From: Ruminococcaceae bacterium UBA2854
GTDB taxonomy: Bacteria; Bacillota; Clostridia; Oscillospirales; Acutalibacteraceae
NCBI GenBank assembly: GCA_002350765.1
Contig: DEFK01000029.1
Span: forward strand, 28,681-76,178
DNA: 47,498 nucleotides
Reading direction: 5' to 3'
Shown here in pieces: positions 17,272 through 25,825 of the stretch. The position numbers were made by a program, and so were the translations under genes. The notes under the pieces were generated by a model. It worked only from the letters and a program-made list of their open reading frames with translations. It was not told the DNA's origin and did no database searches. The number at the start of each line of letters is the position of its first letter. Position 1 is the first letter of the stretch.

Positions 17272-18826
17272 AGTGGGAAGTAGGAAGTGGTAAGTGGGAA
17301 GAAATATAACATAAACCGTCAACCGAAAGTATAATAAACAGCGGCGTTAAGTTATAAAGATACCTTGACCTCGTTTCCCATACAAGGAAAAATATAAACG
17401 CGCCGAAAACTATTATCCGAAGCAGGGTTGTAAAATTCAGCTTCGGATTCTTTAATCCCTTATACGCCGAGAATATCATCATCAGTATCATAAAAAGCTG
17501 AAAGGCACAGCTGTACTCGTAGAATACAAAATGCTTTTCCCCGCTGTTCAGCGCGTAATCGTGGAGAATGTTCCGATGGATCGGATTCTCGATATGGTGG
17601 GATATATAATACGTTCCGTCCTCCCATGTCCAGACCGCCTTTTTAGCGAGGTGCTTTACAAGCCCTTTTAAGCCGTACTTATTTATACGGCTTTTTATTT
17701 TCGCTATATTAGCGGAGGTTTTTAATTCTTTAGAAGAATATTTCCTCGTAAAATCGCTGTCCCTTTGGTTATAATTTCCGTAGCCCTTTAAGCCGATCAT
17801 AACCCAGTGAGTATACGGGTACTCGTACCTTTCGGAGAGCTCGGGAGTTATTACCCTATTCTCGTTTATCTTCGTGGTATAAAAATTCGACAGCATAGCT
17901 ATTCCGAGTAAAAGCGCCGCCGCTATAACCGCCGCCCGCTTGAAATCGAGCTTTAAAAGTAAATACAGCGCTAACGCGGCTATAATTATAATACCGCTAC
18001 CCTTCAGCTTAAACGAAAAGTACAATAACGCTCCGCAGAGCGTTAAAAGCGACAGCTCTTTTACAAGGCTCTTACTGTTAAAAGCGTATACAAAAAGATA
18101 CAGCGAGCCTACCGCGAACGGCATAGACAGCGAGTCGGTATAGTAATACGAAACGTAGGTATAGTACGGCGCGAATAATAAACACAAAAACAAAACTATA
18201 AACGCTGCGCGGTTTCCGAACAGCTTTCTCGACAGAAACACCGTCAATATTACGCTTATATTAATCGCTAAGGCGTTAATAAATATCGGGAGATATACGG
18301 ACACCGCTCCCGTTAAAAGATAGCTTATACGGTAAATAAGCGAAAGTATAAAGAGAATAAGCAGGTTATTCTGGTACCTTACCATATAATAGTCCATAAA
18401 ATCGGTTTTAATAAGGCTGAAATCGCCGTCTTTCGCGAAGTCGGCGGAGAATACATTAAGTATCTTAACATCCGTTACAGGCTCGCAGGCGAGCAGATAA
18501 CCGACCGCGAGCTGAAATATAAACATAAACGCGCAGGCTGTAAGGATAATAAGCGGAACGTAGAGGTCTTTATCTACGGTTCTTATAAGCCTCGAGCGGT
18601 TGCAAATCCTGTTAAACGTTAAATAAACTATCATCGCCGATAAAACAAACATTAAAAATGCTATAAAAATACAGAAGCGCTGATTAATACTGCAATTATA
18701 AGTATTGCTGTCGCTCTCGTTTACGTAGCCCTTAGCGAGAATTAAAATCAGCAGGGTTGAAAATACGGCTATAAATACAACGGAAAATATCCTGTTTAAT
18801 AAATTCGGAATTTTTATACTTCTCAT
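17270..18826 (-). CDS. Polytopic membrane protein, GT39/ArnT-like
   Basis: The integral membrane protein (518 aa from the second ATG, 519 from the first) has about ten helices. It carries a large soluble stretch near LKTSANIAKIKSRINKYG and features such as YTYVSYYYTDSLSMPFA and WETRSRYLYNL, reminiscent of GT39/PMT-type glycosyltransferases. The conserved acidic first-loop motif is less clear than usual, so activity is uncertain. GGAG lies 6 nt from the ATG at 18826 and only 3 nt from the one at 18829. The last nine residues (SHLPLPTSH) are encoded by a CAGTG-like intergenic repeat unit (17272-17300), so the natural C-terminus seems to have been replaced by repeat sequence. Confidence 0.7.
   Translation of the reverse strand: MRSIKIPNLLNRIFSVVFIAVFSTLLILILAKGYVNESDSNTYNCSINQRFCIFIAFLMFVLSAMIVYLTFNRICNRSRLIRTVDKDLYVPLIILTACAFMFIFQLAVGYLLACEPVTDVKILNVFSADFAKDGDFSLIKTDFMDYYMVRYQNNLLILFILSLIYRISYLLTGAVSVYLPIFINALAINISVILTVFLSRKLFGNRAAFIVLFLCLLFAPYYTYVSYYYTDSLSMPFAVGSLYLFVYAFNSKSLVKELSLLTLCGALLYFSFKLKGSGIIIIAALALYLLLKLDFKRAAVIAAALLLGIAMLSNFYTTKINENRVITPELSERYEYPYTHWVMIGLKGYGNYNQRDSDFTRKYSSKELKTSANIAKIKSRINKYGLKGLVKHLAKKAVWTWEDGTYYISHHIENPIHRNILHDYALNSGEKHFVFYEYSCAFQLFMILMMIFSAYKGLKNPKLNFTTLLRIIVFGAFIFFLVWETRSRYLYNLTPLFIILSVDGLCYISSHLPLPTSH
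17272..17300. repeat. Repeat arm read as the C-terminus of a gene
   Basis: AGTGGGAAG / AGGAAGTGGTAAGTGGGAAG units match the degenerate arm repeats seen at 8450-8465 and 47240-47260. Here they form the 3' end of the minus-strand coding sequence. Confidence 0.65.
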
Positions 18827-18850
18827 CATACACTCCGTTTTATTCTTATA

Positions 18851-18877
18851 AAGAAAAATACCCGACGAATCGGGTAT
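18851..18877 (-). terminator. Terminator after mazF
   Basis: On the minus strand ATACCCGATTC / GTCGGGTAT is followed by TTTTTC, just past the mazF stop at 18883. Confidence 0.85.
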
Positions 18878-18882
18878 GTAGA

Positions 18883-19227
18883 TTATTGCAATCCGAATGA
18901 AATTGAGATAGCGTTATCGACGCGGTTCATCGAGCTTGCGTCAACCGCGCCCATACGCTCTTTAAGACGCTGTTTATCTATCGTTCTTATCTGTTCCAGA
19001 AGCACAACGCTGTCCTTTTGCAATCCGCAGTCGTGGGCGACTATCGGTATATGGGTAGGGAGCTTAGCCTTAGACTGCTGGCTTGTAATCGCCGCGGCGA
19101 TAACCGTCGGGCTATAGCGGTTTCCTATATTATTCTGTACTATTAAAACGGGACGTATTCCGCCCTGCTCCGAGCCGACTACGGGCGAAAGATCCGCGTA
19201 ATAAATATCTCCTCGTTTTATACTCAC
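18883..19227 (-). CDS. mazF: MazF/EndoA-type mRNA interferase
   Basis: The 114-aa protein matches the MazF/PemK/NdoA family of sequence-specific endoribonuclease toxins over its full length. It has KRGDIYYADLSPVVGSEQGG near the N-terminus with the conserved Arg, then RPVLIVQNN, a central AAITSQQSKAKLPTHI, and LLEQIRTIDKQRL. The start is GTG with GGAGGT 6 nt upstream. An intact antitoxin (NdoAI/MazE) is expected directly upstream, but only 124 nt without an open frame separate it from a lipoprotein gene. The nnrD-lipoprotein neighbours resemble the Bacillus/Clostridium order acpS-yjeF-ydcC-alr-ndoAI-ndoA, which suggests loss of alr and ndoAI. All catalytic-region residues appear present. Confidence 0.92.
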   Translation of the reverse strand: MSIKRGDIYYADLSPVVGSEQGGIRPVLIVQNNIGNRYSPTVIAAAITSQQSKAKLPTHIPIVAHDCGLQKDSVVLLEQIRTIDKQRLKERMGAVDASSMNRVDNAISISFGLQ

Positions 19228-19351
19228 GGTTTTACCTCCAAATTTTTTCTATAAGCTTCTATAAATATTCTTACCGTTTAAAATATTTTTATACTGATAG
19301 ATTTGGTATTTAACCGTTAATATAATATTTTTTTACGAGGGTATGGTGAGA

Positions 19352-19855
19352 TTAATTTATGGCTTTAGTGTTAAATAATTTAATCTCTATTTTATTTTCT
19401 TCTAAAGAAATATTCTTAATAAACCCGCTTGAATTTTCCGCTTTAATAGTATAAACACCGCTTTCGCATCTGCCTTTATATTCCGTAAAAGAATTATAAC
19501 TGTTTACGGTTTTAAGGTTATTTTCCTTTTTCAAGGATTTTATTACGTTATAAACCGACTTCGTAAAATCGCTTTCGGGAAGGTAGTTTACGCTCGATTT
19601 TATATTCATATTGTCATAGGATAAACTAAGCTTATCCCGCTCGTACTTATAGACGTAACCGCGCATAGAATCGGGAGATATAAGCGTTATCGTTAGCGCG
19701 CTGTTCGAGGGGGAGTATATTTTCCCTTTCAGCTTAACGCCCTTATACGAAGCCGAAAAATCCGCCTTAAACTTATCCGCGGGAGGTTCAGATACAGCGG
19801 AGCAGCCGCTAAGAAGAATAATAACGCAAAAAAACAGCAGGGGTAGTTTTCGCAT
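19352..19855 (-). CDS. Lipoprotein, possibly YdcC-like
   Basis: The 167-aa lipoprotein has a short signal ending in the lipobox LLSGC (Cys18), so it is expected to be anchored to the outer face of the membrane. The mature part carries repeated beta strands (SASYKGVKLKGKIYSP, KLSLSYDNMNIKSS) of the kind found in LolA/YdcC-like carriers. It lies between nnrD and mazF, the position of the sporulation-linked ydcC gene in bacilli. The assignment to that family is inference from position and strand pattern; sequence alone does not prove it. AGAGGTGAT precedes the ATG. Confidence 0.65.
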   Translation of the reverse strand: MRKLPLLFFCVIILLSGCSAVSEPPADKFKADFSASYKGVKLKGKIYSPSNSALTITLISPDSMRGYVYKYERDKLSLSYDNMNIKSSVNYLPESDFTKSVYNVIKSLKKENNLKTVNSYNSFTEYKGRCESGVYTIKAENSSGFIKNISLEENKIEIKLFNTKAIN

Positions 19856-19890
19856 AAAATCACCTCTGCTATTTATATGATAATTTTTTA

Positions 19891-20754
19891 TTATTTATAT
19901 CCCAATCTCTTAAACGCTTCGGGAATACAGTCGATTATATCGGTCGGGAGCATAGAAAACTCGCCGAGCTTTTCCTTAGCTATATCCCCCGCCAAAGCGT
20001 GCATATACACCGCGCTCGCGGCTGATTTAAAAATATCGAACCCCTGGGCGACGAATGAAGCTGTCATTCCCGAAAGCACATCGCCGCTGCCGCCTGTCGC
20101 CATTCCAGCGTTACCGAGCTCCTCGTTATAGAAAACATCTCCCGACGGAGAAGCTACTATCGTTTTATGGCCTTTTAAAACTACGATAACGTCGTATCTC
20201 TCGGCGAATTTAACGGCGAGCTCTCCCCTTCTGCCCTTTAGATTTTCGGGATAACAGCCGATAAGACGAGCGAATTCCCTATCGTGCGGAGTAAGGATAA
20301 TCGGCGCTTTACTCTCCCTTAGAATATCGGTATCCGAGGATAGAATATTAAGCGCGTCCGCGTCGAGTATAAGCGGGATATCGCTTTTCAGAACGATATC
20401 ATAAACCAGCTCGCGCGTAGCGTTATTGACCGAAAGCCCTGGTCCCGCTAAGATTGCCGAGCAGTACCTCGACTTATCAATAAAATCGAAATCGGAGATA
20501 TAATTATCCTCCAGCGGATAAAACACCGCCTCGGGTACGGCTCCCGCGATAATCGGGTAAACGGACTTAGCCGTAGCGATTTTTAAAAGCCCTATTCCGC
20601 TTCTTAAAGCGGCTTTTGAGGACATAATCGCCGCTCCCGCCATACCGTAGCTGCCGCATATAGAAAGCAAAGCTCCTACCGTAGTCTTATCGCTTTCGGG
20701 TGGATGCTTTTTTATTGTCGATTTAACGATGTTTTTATCTATCGGAAGATACAT
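19891..20754 (-). CDS. nnrD: ADP-dependent NAD(P)H-hydrate dehydratase
   Basis: The 287-aa ribokinase-like enzyme repairs hydrated NAD(P)H. It matches the C-terminal half of fused Nnr/YjeF proteins. Family features are GSYGMAGAAIMSSKAALRSG near the N-terminus, AGPGLS, LILDADALNIL, ILTPHDREFARL, VVLKGHKT and the nucleotide-binding GNAGMATGGSGDVLSGM. The epimerase half (NnrE) is not attached or adjacent, so this organism either encodes it elsewhere or lacks it. The start at 20754 is 2 nt after the stop of the upstream membrane protein gene, with AGAGG as ribosome site. It is part of a minus-strand operon with the flanking small genes. Confidence 0.92.
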   Translation of the reverse strand: MYLPIDKNIVKSTIKKHPPESDKTTVGALLSICGSYGMAGAAIMSSKAALRSGIGLLKIATAKSVYPIIAGAVPEAVFYPLEDNYISDFDFIDKSRYCSAILAGPGLSVNNATRELVYDIVLKSDIPLILDADALNILSSDTDILRESKAPIILTPHDREFARLIGCYPENLKGRRGELAVKFAERYDVIVVLKGHKTIVASPSGDVFYNEELGNAGMATGGSGDVLSGMTASFVAQGFDIFKSAASAVYMHALAGDIAKEKLGEFSMLPTDIIDCIPEAFKRLGYK

Positions 20755-20756
20755 TA

Positions 20757-21305
20757 TTAACCTCTGTTGTAAAAGACTTTAAGAACAATTTCCTTTTTAA
20801 GATACGGCTTCATACCGTTAAGCACCTTTTCGTTAGGGTTAAAAAGCAGAGCGCATCTTCCTAAAGCCGCGTGCTGGTATACGGCGTAGGTAGTGTTCTT
20901 ATCGTCGGAGCTCTTTTCGGCGGCGTCGTAAACCCTTACGAAATTCATCTTTTTAATCTCGGGTGAGTCGCCCTTTTCGAGCAGGTCTATCGTACGCGCG
21001 TCGAGCTTCATAATCTCCTTACGCTTACGCTTAGCAATAATTTTACTTACCACTAAGGTATCCTGAACAACCTGGTACTCGAACTCAACATTCTGGTGGG
21101 AACGGGTAAACCAAATAAACCATATACCGAAGCAGAATAAAAAGAACGCTATCCAGAAAAAGTATCCCGTAATAACCTGTTTAAGCGCTAAGGCGCCTAT
21201 GGTAACGGGAATAAGGAAAACAAGAATTATAACCGCGATAAATACGATACGATCTCTTGCGGTTCTTTTTTTCTTTACAAGCTGTTCAATAAAAATATCA
21301 TTCAT
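20757..21305 (-). CDS. Two-TM conserved membrane protein (DUF6106-like)
   Basis: The 182-aa product begins MNDIFIEQLVKKKRTARDR, then has two hydrophobic helices (about 20-42 and 47-65). A cytoplasmic domain follows with EFEYQVVQDTLVVSKIIAKRKRKEIMKLDA and ends in a small beta-rich region. This pattern resembles an uncharacterised Firmicutes family, DUF6106, recognised from memory. The ATG at 21305 has GGAGG upstream; an in-frame extension to 21344 runs through the promoter and is rejected. It is the first gene of the operon nnrD-lipoprotein-(mazF). Function unknown. Confidence 0.7.
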   Translation of the reverse strand: MNDIFIEQLVKKKRTARDRIVFIAVIILVFLIPVTIGALALKQVITGYFFWIAFFLFCFGIWFIWFTRSHQNVEFEYQVVQDTLVVSKIIAKRKRKEIMKLDARTIDLLEKGDSPEIKKMNFVRVYDAAEKSSDDKNTTYAVYQHAALGRCALLFNPNEKVLNGMKPYLKKEIVLKVFYNRG

Positions 21306-21334
21306 TTCAATTCCTCCAAAGAATACTGGAAAAT

Positions 21335-21363
21335 ATTGTATCACAATAATAAATTTTTTTCAA
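21335..21363 (-). promoter_or_regulatory. Promoter of the DUF6106-nnrD operon
   Basis: Minus-strand TTGAAA (21363-21358) and TACAAT (21340-21335) are 17 nt apart. It is back to back with the pheST-side promoter at 21371-21399. Confidence 0.75.
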
Positions 21364-21370
21364 TAAACTA

Positions 21371-21399
21371 TTGCATAATTAAAATTAAAGTGGTAAAAT
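21371..21399 (+). promoter_or_regulatory. Promoter ahead of the long-stem element and pheST
   Basis: TTGCAT (21371-21376) and TAAAAT (21394-21399) are spaced by 17 nt. The expected start, about 21405-21407, falls at the first base pairs of the long stem that begins at 21404. No other good promoter is visible between here and the T-box. Confidence 0.65.
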
Positions 21400-21403
21400 A
21401 GTT

Positions 21404-21678
21404 AGGATGACGGGAGCTGAACACTAATCGGTTTTTATGGTCGATTTGTGCCTACTCTGCGTCAAAATCCTCGCGAATACATCAAGTATTCACTCCGGTT
21501 TTTCCTTGATTAGACCTAAATCTACTCATAAAAACTGTAATACACCGAGAATGAAATTATTTTCTTGGATTTTTCGGTGCAGAGGAGGAGTAACCCTGAC
21601 GGGTTGCGACCGACGATAAGCTGAAAAAGGCTGAAAATAACTCATTATCGGCGGTTAGCGTTCAACTCCCGTCATCCT
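21404..21678 (+). ncRNA. Unidentified structured RNA element with 19-bp closing stem
   Basis: Bases 21404-21422 pair with 21660-21678 (18 of 19 Watson-Crick). Inside are at least four more helices: 21431-21439 with 21527-21535, extended by 21443-21447 with 21518-21522; hairpin 21475-21491 (GAATAC/GTATTC); 21543-21548 with 21574-21579; hairpin 21592-21605 (AACCC/GGGTT); and 21610-21619 with 21645-21654 (9 of 10). This makes a multibranched fold of about 275 nt that starts at the predicted transcription start and ends a few bases before the T-box. No known RNA family was recognised. Alternatives are a MITE with terminal inverted repeats, or a second regulator in the pheST leader. A 60-codon open frame in it lacks a ribosome site. 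Confidence 0.55.
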
Positions 21679-21682
21679 TAGA

Positions 21683-21938
21683 CAACACATTGACGAAGGA
21701 AGTAGCTTTTTAAAACAGCTTCGTAAAGAGAGTACGCGCCACGGCTGAAAGCGTGTAACTTAGCTTAAAAAGTGAAGTTCCCTTCCGAGTGGTGAGGCTG
21801 AAATAACAGTAGGTCTCAACGGCTGACACCGTTATACGTCAACAGAGTGTTTGCTTTGGATTAAACCTATGCAAAAATTTGGGTGGTACCGCGGATTTAT
21901 TCGTCCCTTTGAGATTATTCTCAAAGAGGCGATTTTTA
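21683..21938 (+). promoter_or_regulatory. T-box riboswitch of pheST
   Basis: This leader senses uncharged tRNA-Phe. The canonical T-box TGGTACCGCG is at 21884-21893. Next comes a terminator with CCCTTTGAG / CTCAAAGAGG (21902-21931) and a T-run. Upstream is the Stem I region. Its base pairs GAAGGAAG (21695-21702) with CTTCC-type sequence near 21782, and its 3' side carries GAAG-TTC with the probable specifier UUC (Phe) at 21778-21780. Placement before pheS supports the specifier. Confidence 0.9.
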
Positions 21939-21941
21939 TTT

Positions 21942-22150
21942 AGTTGACAGTTGATAGTTGACAGTTGACAGTTATGGTCGAGCAGACAGTTCGGCAAAAT
22001 TCAGGCAACGGTAACCCGACAGTATCAGTATTTTGCTACGCAAAGCGCATATAAATTCAGTCGGGCATTAAACGCTATTTCTATATATAACTATCTTCCC
22101 GACATTCACTGACCACTGAATACTGATCACTGAACACTGATCACTGACCA
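21942..22150. repeat. Composite repeat, copy D, in the pheS leader
   Basis: Left arm of TTGACAGTTGATAG-type units (21943-21974), core beginning GGTCGAGCAGACAG (21977) with an internal CCCGAC / GTCGGG pair, and right arm of ACTGACCACTGA-type units (22108-22150). It lies between the T-box terminator and the pheS ribosome binding site, so read-through transcripts carry it. Confidence 0.75.
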
Positions 22151-22172
22151 CTTATTTATAATGGAGGTAATT

Positions 22173-23225
22173 ATGGACGACAAGATTAAAAACCTGAAAG
22201 AAAATCTTGAAAATGAGCTTTCAAAATCCTCGAATCTCGTTGACCTTGACAAGATAAGAGTTGCTTATCTCGGAAAAAAGGGCAGCGTTACGGATCTTTT
22301 AAAGGGTATGAAGGCGCTTTCTCACGAGGAAAGAAAAGAATTCGGTAAAAAGGTAAACGAGCTCAAGGGCGCGGTAGCCAAGGCTATCGAGGAAAAAACC
22401 GCCGAGCTAAAGGAAAAGGAAATCGAGGCTGAAATCAACGCTATGCCCGAGTTCGATATTACAACTCCCGCGGACTTATCGAGGGGTTCGTATCATCCTA
22501 TAACCTTAGTTCAAAGACAGTGCGAAACTATCTTTAAATCTATGGGCTTTACCGTCGAGGATTATTCCGAGGTTGTTACAGACTACGAGTGCTTCGAGTC
22601 GCTCAATATCCCGAAGCACCATCCCGCAAGAGATATGCAGGATACATACTATCTCGAAAACGGCCAGCTTCTTAAATCCCAGACCTCTGCGGCTCAGAAC
22701 GCCATTATTAAGAAATACGGTAAGAAATTAATCGAGAACGGCACTCCAATCAAGGCTATCTTCCCCGGTCGCTGTTTCAGAAACGAAGCTACAGACGCTA
22801 CTCACGAGAACACCTTCTTCCAGATGGAGGGCGTTATGGTAGATAAGGATATCAGCATCTCAAACCTCATCTACTTTATGAAAACAATGCTCTCGGAAGT
22901 ATTCAGAAAGGATATAAAGGTACGTCTGCGTCCTGGCTTCTTCCCCTTCGTAGAACCCGGCTTCGAGCTCGATATCAACTGCCTTATCTGCGGCGGCGAG
23001 GGTTGTCCGAGCTGTAACAGAAGCGGCTGGCTCGAGCTTTGCCCATGCGGTATGATCCATCCCGAGGTTCTTAAAGAGGGCGGAGTTGACCCCGAAGAAT
23101 ACACAGGCTTCGCGTTCGGACTCGGACTTACAAGACTTGTAATGATGAAGTACGGCGTAAAAGATATACGAGATTTAAACAGCGGAAACTTAAAGGCGCT
23201 TTCGCAGTTTACAGACGATGAATAA
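22173..23225 (+). CDS. pheS: Phenylalanyl-tRNA synthetase alpha subunit
   Basis: The 350-aa catalytic subunit of the alpha2-beta2 synthetase charges tRNA-Phe. An N-terminal coiled coil (about 1-85) that binds tRNA is followed by a class II catalytic core with HPARDMQDTYYL (motif 2 region), FPGRCFRNEATDATHENTFFQMEG and the motif 3 stretch GFAFGLGLTRLVMMKYG. Four Cys around LICGGEGCPSCNRSGW suggest a zinc knuckle, common in this family in Firmicutes. The start at 22173 was chosen because the in-frame ATG at 22161 is part of the GGAGG site itself. pheT follows after 14 nt. Control is by the upstream T-box. Confidence 0.96.
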   Translation: MDDKIKNLKENLENELSKSSNLVDLDKIRVAYLGKKGSVTDLLKGMKALSHEERKEFGKKVNELKGAVAKAIEEKTAELKEKEIEAEINAMPEFDITTPADLSRGSYHPITLVQRQCETIFKSMGFTVEDYSEVVTDYECFESLNIPKHHPARDMQDTYYLENGQLLKSQTSAAQNAIIKKYGKKLIENGTPIKAIFPGRCFRNEATDATHENTFFQMEGVMVDKDISISNLIYFMKTMLSEVFRKDIKVRLRPGFFPFVEPGFELDINCLICGGEGCPSCNRSGWLELCPCGMIHPEVLKEGGVDPEEYTGFAFGLGLTRLVMMKYGVKDIRDLNSGNLKALSQFTDDE

Positions 23226-23239
23226 GGAGGGTATATTAT

Positions 23240-25609
23240 ATGTTCTTATCAATGAATTGGATTTCGGATTTCGTTGACCTAAGCGGACTCGATAAGGTCG
23301 AGCTTATTAATAAATTCTCCTTATCCACCGCGGAGGTCGAGAACGAGATTTTTTATAAAGGAAAAGATTTAAGCGGAGTTGTTGTCGCTGAAATCAAGTC
23401 GGTAGAGAACCATCCCGAAAGCAAAAAGCTCCACCTCTTAAAGGTTGATATCGGCGAAAGCGAGCTTGTAGACGTTGTATGCGGAGCTCCTAACGTAAGA
23501 GAAGGTATGAAAACCGCGTTCGCGAAAATCGGCGCTAAAATCGGCGAAATCGAGATTACTCCGAGAAAGCTCGCGGGCTATACCTCAAACGGTATGTGCT
23601 GTTCAGAATCAGAAATCGGCATAAGCGACGACCATTCGGGTATTATGGAAATTACCGACGATGTAAAAAACGGCACGGACTTAAAGGATATTTACGAGAT
23701 TGACGATATTGTATTCGAGGTCGATAATAAGTCGCTTACAAACCGTCCCGATTTATGGGGACATTACGGTATCGCGAGAGAGTTCGCCGCTTTAGCGGGC
23801 AGAGAATTAAAGCCGCTCGACACCGTTGACTTATCGAAATACGACGACCTTAAAAAGATCGACTTAAAAATCGAGGATCCGCTTTGCTACAGATATTCGG
23901 GCTTACAGGTCGAGAATATCAGCAGAAACGTAAGTCCCGTTAATATGAGAATACGCCTTTACTACTGCGGTATGAGAGCGATCAACTTCCTCGCTGACTT
24001 AACCAACTACCTTATGCTCGAAATGGGTCAGCCGATGCACGCTTTCGACTCGAGAAAGGTTGAGAAAATAAGAATCAAGAGATTCGACAAGCCCTTTACC
24101 TTTACTACTCTCGACGGCGAAGAAAGAAATATTGACGAAAATACGCTTATGATTTGCAACGGCGATACTCCTGTCGCTATCGCGGGTATTATGGGCGGAC
24201 TTGACTCCGAAATCGTAGAGGATACTACTACTCTTACTTTAGAGTCAGCTACATTCGACGCGGCGTCCATCCGTAAATCAACCGTAAGACTTTCCCACAG
24301 AACCGACGCTTCTATGCGTTACGAAAAGTCCCTGGATCCCGAAATGACAGTTACGGCTATCGCGCGTTTTGTAAAGCTTTTATCCGACTTTGACAGCGGT
24401 ATCAAGGTTGTTAGCGCGCTTACGGACGAGTACGCTTATAAGTACGACAATGTAACGCTTAAATTCGACAAGGCGTTCGTCGATAAATACACGGGTATCG
24501 AAATTTCCGACGAGCGTATTATAAAGACCTTAACCTCCTTAGGTTTTAAGGCTGAGCAGAACGGCGACGAGTTCACCGTAGACGTTCCCTCCTGGAGAGC
24601 TACAAAGGACGTTACGATCAAAGCCGACATTATCGAGGAGATCACCCGTATCTACGGCTACGATAACTTCGAGGTTCATACAACACGTTCTCCCCTTTAC
24701 CCCGTAAGAATGGATCAGGTTAAGAGCGACGAGGAGAAGATCAAGGATATCCTCGTTAAGAAATACAACCTCCACGAGGTTCACTCCTACGTATGGGCTT
24801 ATAATGACGAACAGAAGGAGCTCGGTATTCCCGTAGAGGATAATATCAAGCTCGCTAACGCTACAAACCCGAATATCGAAACAATAAGACGCTCGATTAT
24901 CCCGACGCAGCTTTGCCAGATCAAGACAAATATTGGCTACAAGCCGACCTTCGGTATTTTTGAAATCGGACGCGTTGTAGAGGGCGTTGACGAGAATAAC
25001 CTCTGTGTCGAGAAAAAGAAGCTCGCTATAACCGTATTCAGCAAGAGCAAGGACATCAAGTCTTACTACTTCAAGCTTCGCGACGTACTCGCTACTATCA
25101 CCGACGATATCAAGCACCAGGCGTTAACTTTTAAAAAGGCTGAGCCCGAGCACAGCTACGAGCACCCCGTTAACCTTAACGAGATTATCCTCGAAAATGA
25201 GGTTATCGGTAAAATCGGTATCGTTCATCCCGTTGTAGCTAAGAAAATCGACAAAAAGGCGAGCATTGTATTCGCCGAGATCGATATAGAAAAATTCTCG
25301 AAAGCCGAGAATCTCAGCATTAAATACAGCGAGCCGTCCAAATTCCCGCCGATGACCTACGATTTAAGCGTAGAGCTTAAACCGGGTACATACTTCTCCA
25401 ACCTTATGGAATGTTGGAAAGGTATCGGAGAGGATATTTTAAAGGGCATTAAGATTGTCGATACCTACGACACCGAAACTATCCACAGTATCACAATAAG
25501 ATTCGAGTTCTCCTCGAACGAAAGAACGCTTGAATCAAGCGAGGTTCAGATTGTAATGGATAAAATTATCAAGAATCTTGACGGTATCGGCGTAAGCCTG
25601 AGAAAATAA
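23240..25609 (+). CDS. pheT: Phenylalanyl-tRNA synthetase beta subunit
   Basis: The 789-aa beta subunit has all the usual parts. An N-terminal tRNA-binding OB domain (about 40-150) contains VVVAEIKSVENHPESKKLH. The B3/B4 editing domain follows and hydrolyses mischarged Tyr-tRNA-Phe. The B5 region and an inactive class II core come next. The C-terminal ferredoxin-like anticodon-binding domain (about 695-789) holds FPPMTYDLSVELKPG. Length is normal. AAGGAGG precedes the ATG. It is followed by a hairpin at 25622-25650 that likely ends the operon. Confidence 0.96.
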   Translation: MFLSMNWISDFVDLSGLDKVELINKFSLSTAEVENEIFYKGKDLSGVVVAEIKSVENHPESKKLHLLKVDIGESELVDVVCGAPNVREGMKTAFAKIGAKIGEIEITPRKLAGYTSNGMCCSESEIGISDDHSGIMEITDDVKNGTDLKDIYEIDDIVFEVDNKSLTNRPDLWGHYGIAREFAALAGRELKPLDTVDLSKYDDLKKIDLKIEDPLCYRYSGLQVENISRNVSPVNMRIRLYYCGMRAINFLADLTNYLMLEMGQPMHAFDSRKVEKIRIKRFDKPFTFTTLDGEERNIDENTLMICNGDTPVAIAGIMGGLDSEIVEDTTTLTLESATFDAASIRKSTVRLSHRTDASMRYEKSLDPEMTVTAIARFVKLLSDFDSGIKVVSALTDEYAYKYDNVTLKFDKAFVDKYTGIEISDERIIKTLTSLGFKAEQNGDEFTVDVPSWRATKDVTIKADIIEEITRIYGYDNFEVHTTRSPLYPVRMDQVKSDEEKIKDILVKKYNLHEVHSYVWAYNDEQKELGIPVEDNIKLANATNPNIETIRRSIIPTQLCQIKTNIGYKPTFGIFEIGRVVEGVDENNLCVEKKKLAITVFSKSKDIKSYYFKLRDVLATITDDIKHQALTFKKAEPEHSYEHPVNLNEIILENEVIGKIGIVHPVVAKKIDKKASIVFAEIDIEKFSKAENLSIKYSEPSKFPPMTYDLSVELKPGTYFSNLMECWKGIGEDILKGIKIVDTYDTETIHSITIRFEFSSNERTLESSEVQIVMDKIIKNLDGIGVSLRK

Positions 25610-25621
25610 AAGATTACGATT

Positions 25622-25650
25622 ATATCCCGACTATAGCTGAGTCGGGATAT
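25622..25650 (+). terminator. Probable terminator of pheST
   Basis: ATATCCCGACT / AGTCGGGATAT hairpin right after the pheT stop. The following T-run is weak (ATTTAT), so termination may be partial. Confidence 0.65.
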
Positions 25651-25689
25651 ATTTATCGTATATTTATACAATCTGATGTAAAATATTTC

Positions 25690-25718
25690 TTGACTTAAAA
25701 GAATTATTATGTTAAGAT
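25690..25718 (+). promoter_or_regulatory. Promoter of ireB
   Basis: TTGACT (25690-25695), 17-nt spacer, TAAGAT (25713-25718), leaving a leader of about 100 nt before the ireB start. Confidence 0.7.
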
Positions 25719-25825
25719 TATTAGGGTGATTTTATAGTACGGTAATAGTAAATCAACCTGAAAATAATTGTTGCCGAACTTAAAATACCCTGTGATTTTA
25801 GAATTTTGAAATGGAGGTGTTTCCA

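Noticed and set aside
21437..21619. 60-codon frame inside the structured element
   Set aside because: No ribosome site, and the sequence is accounted for by base-paired segments.
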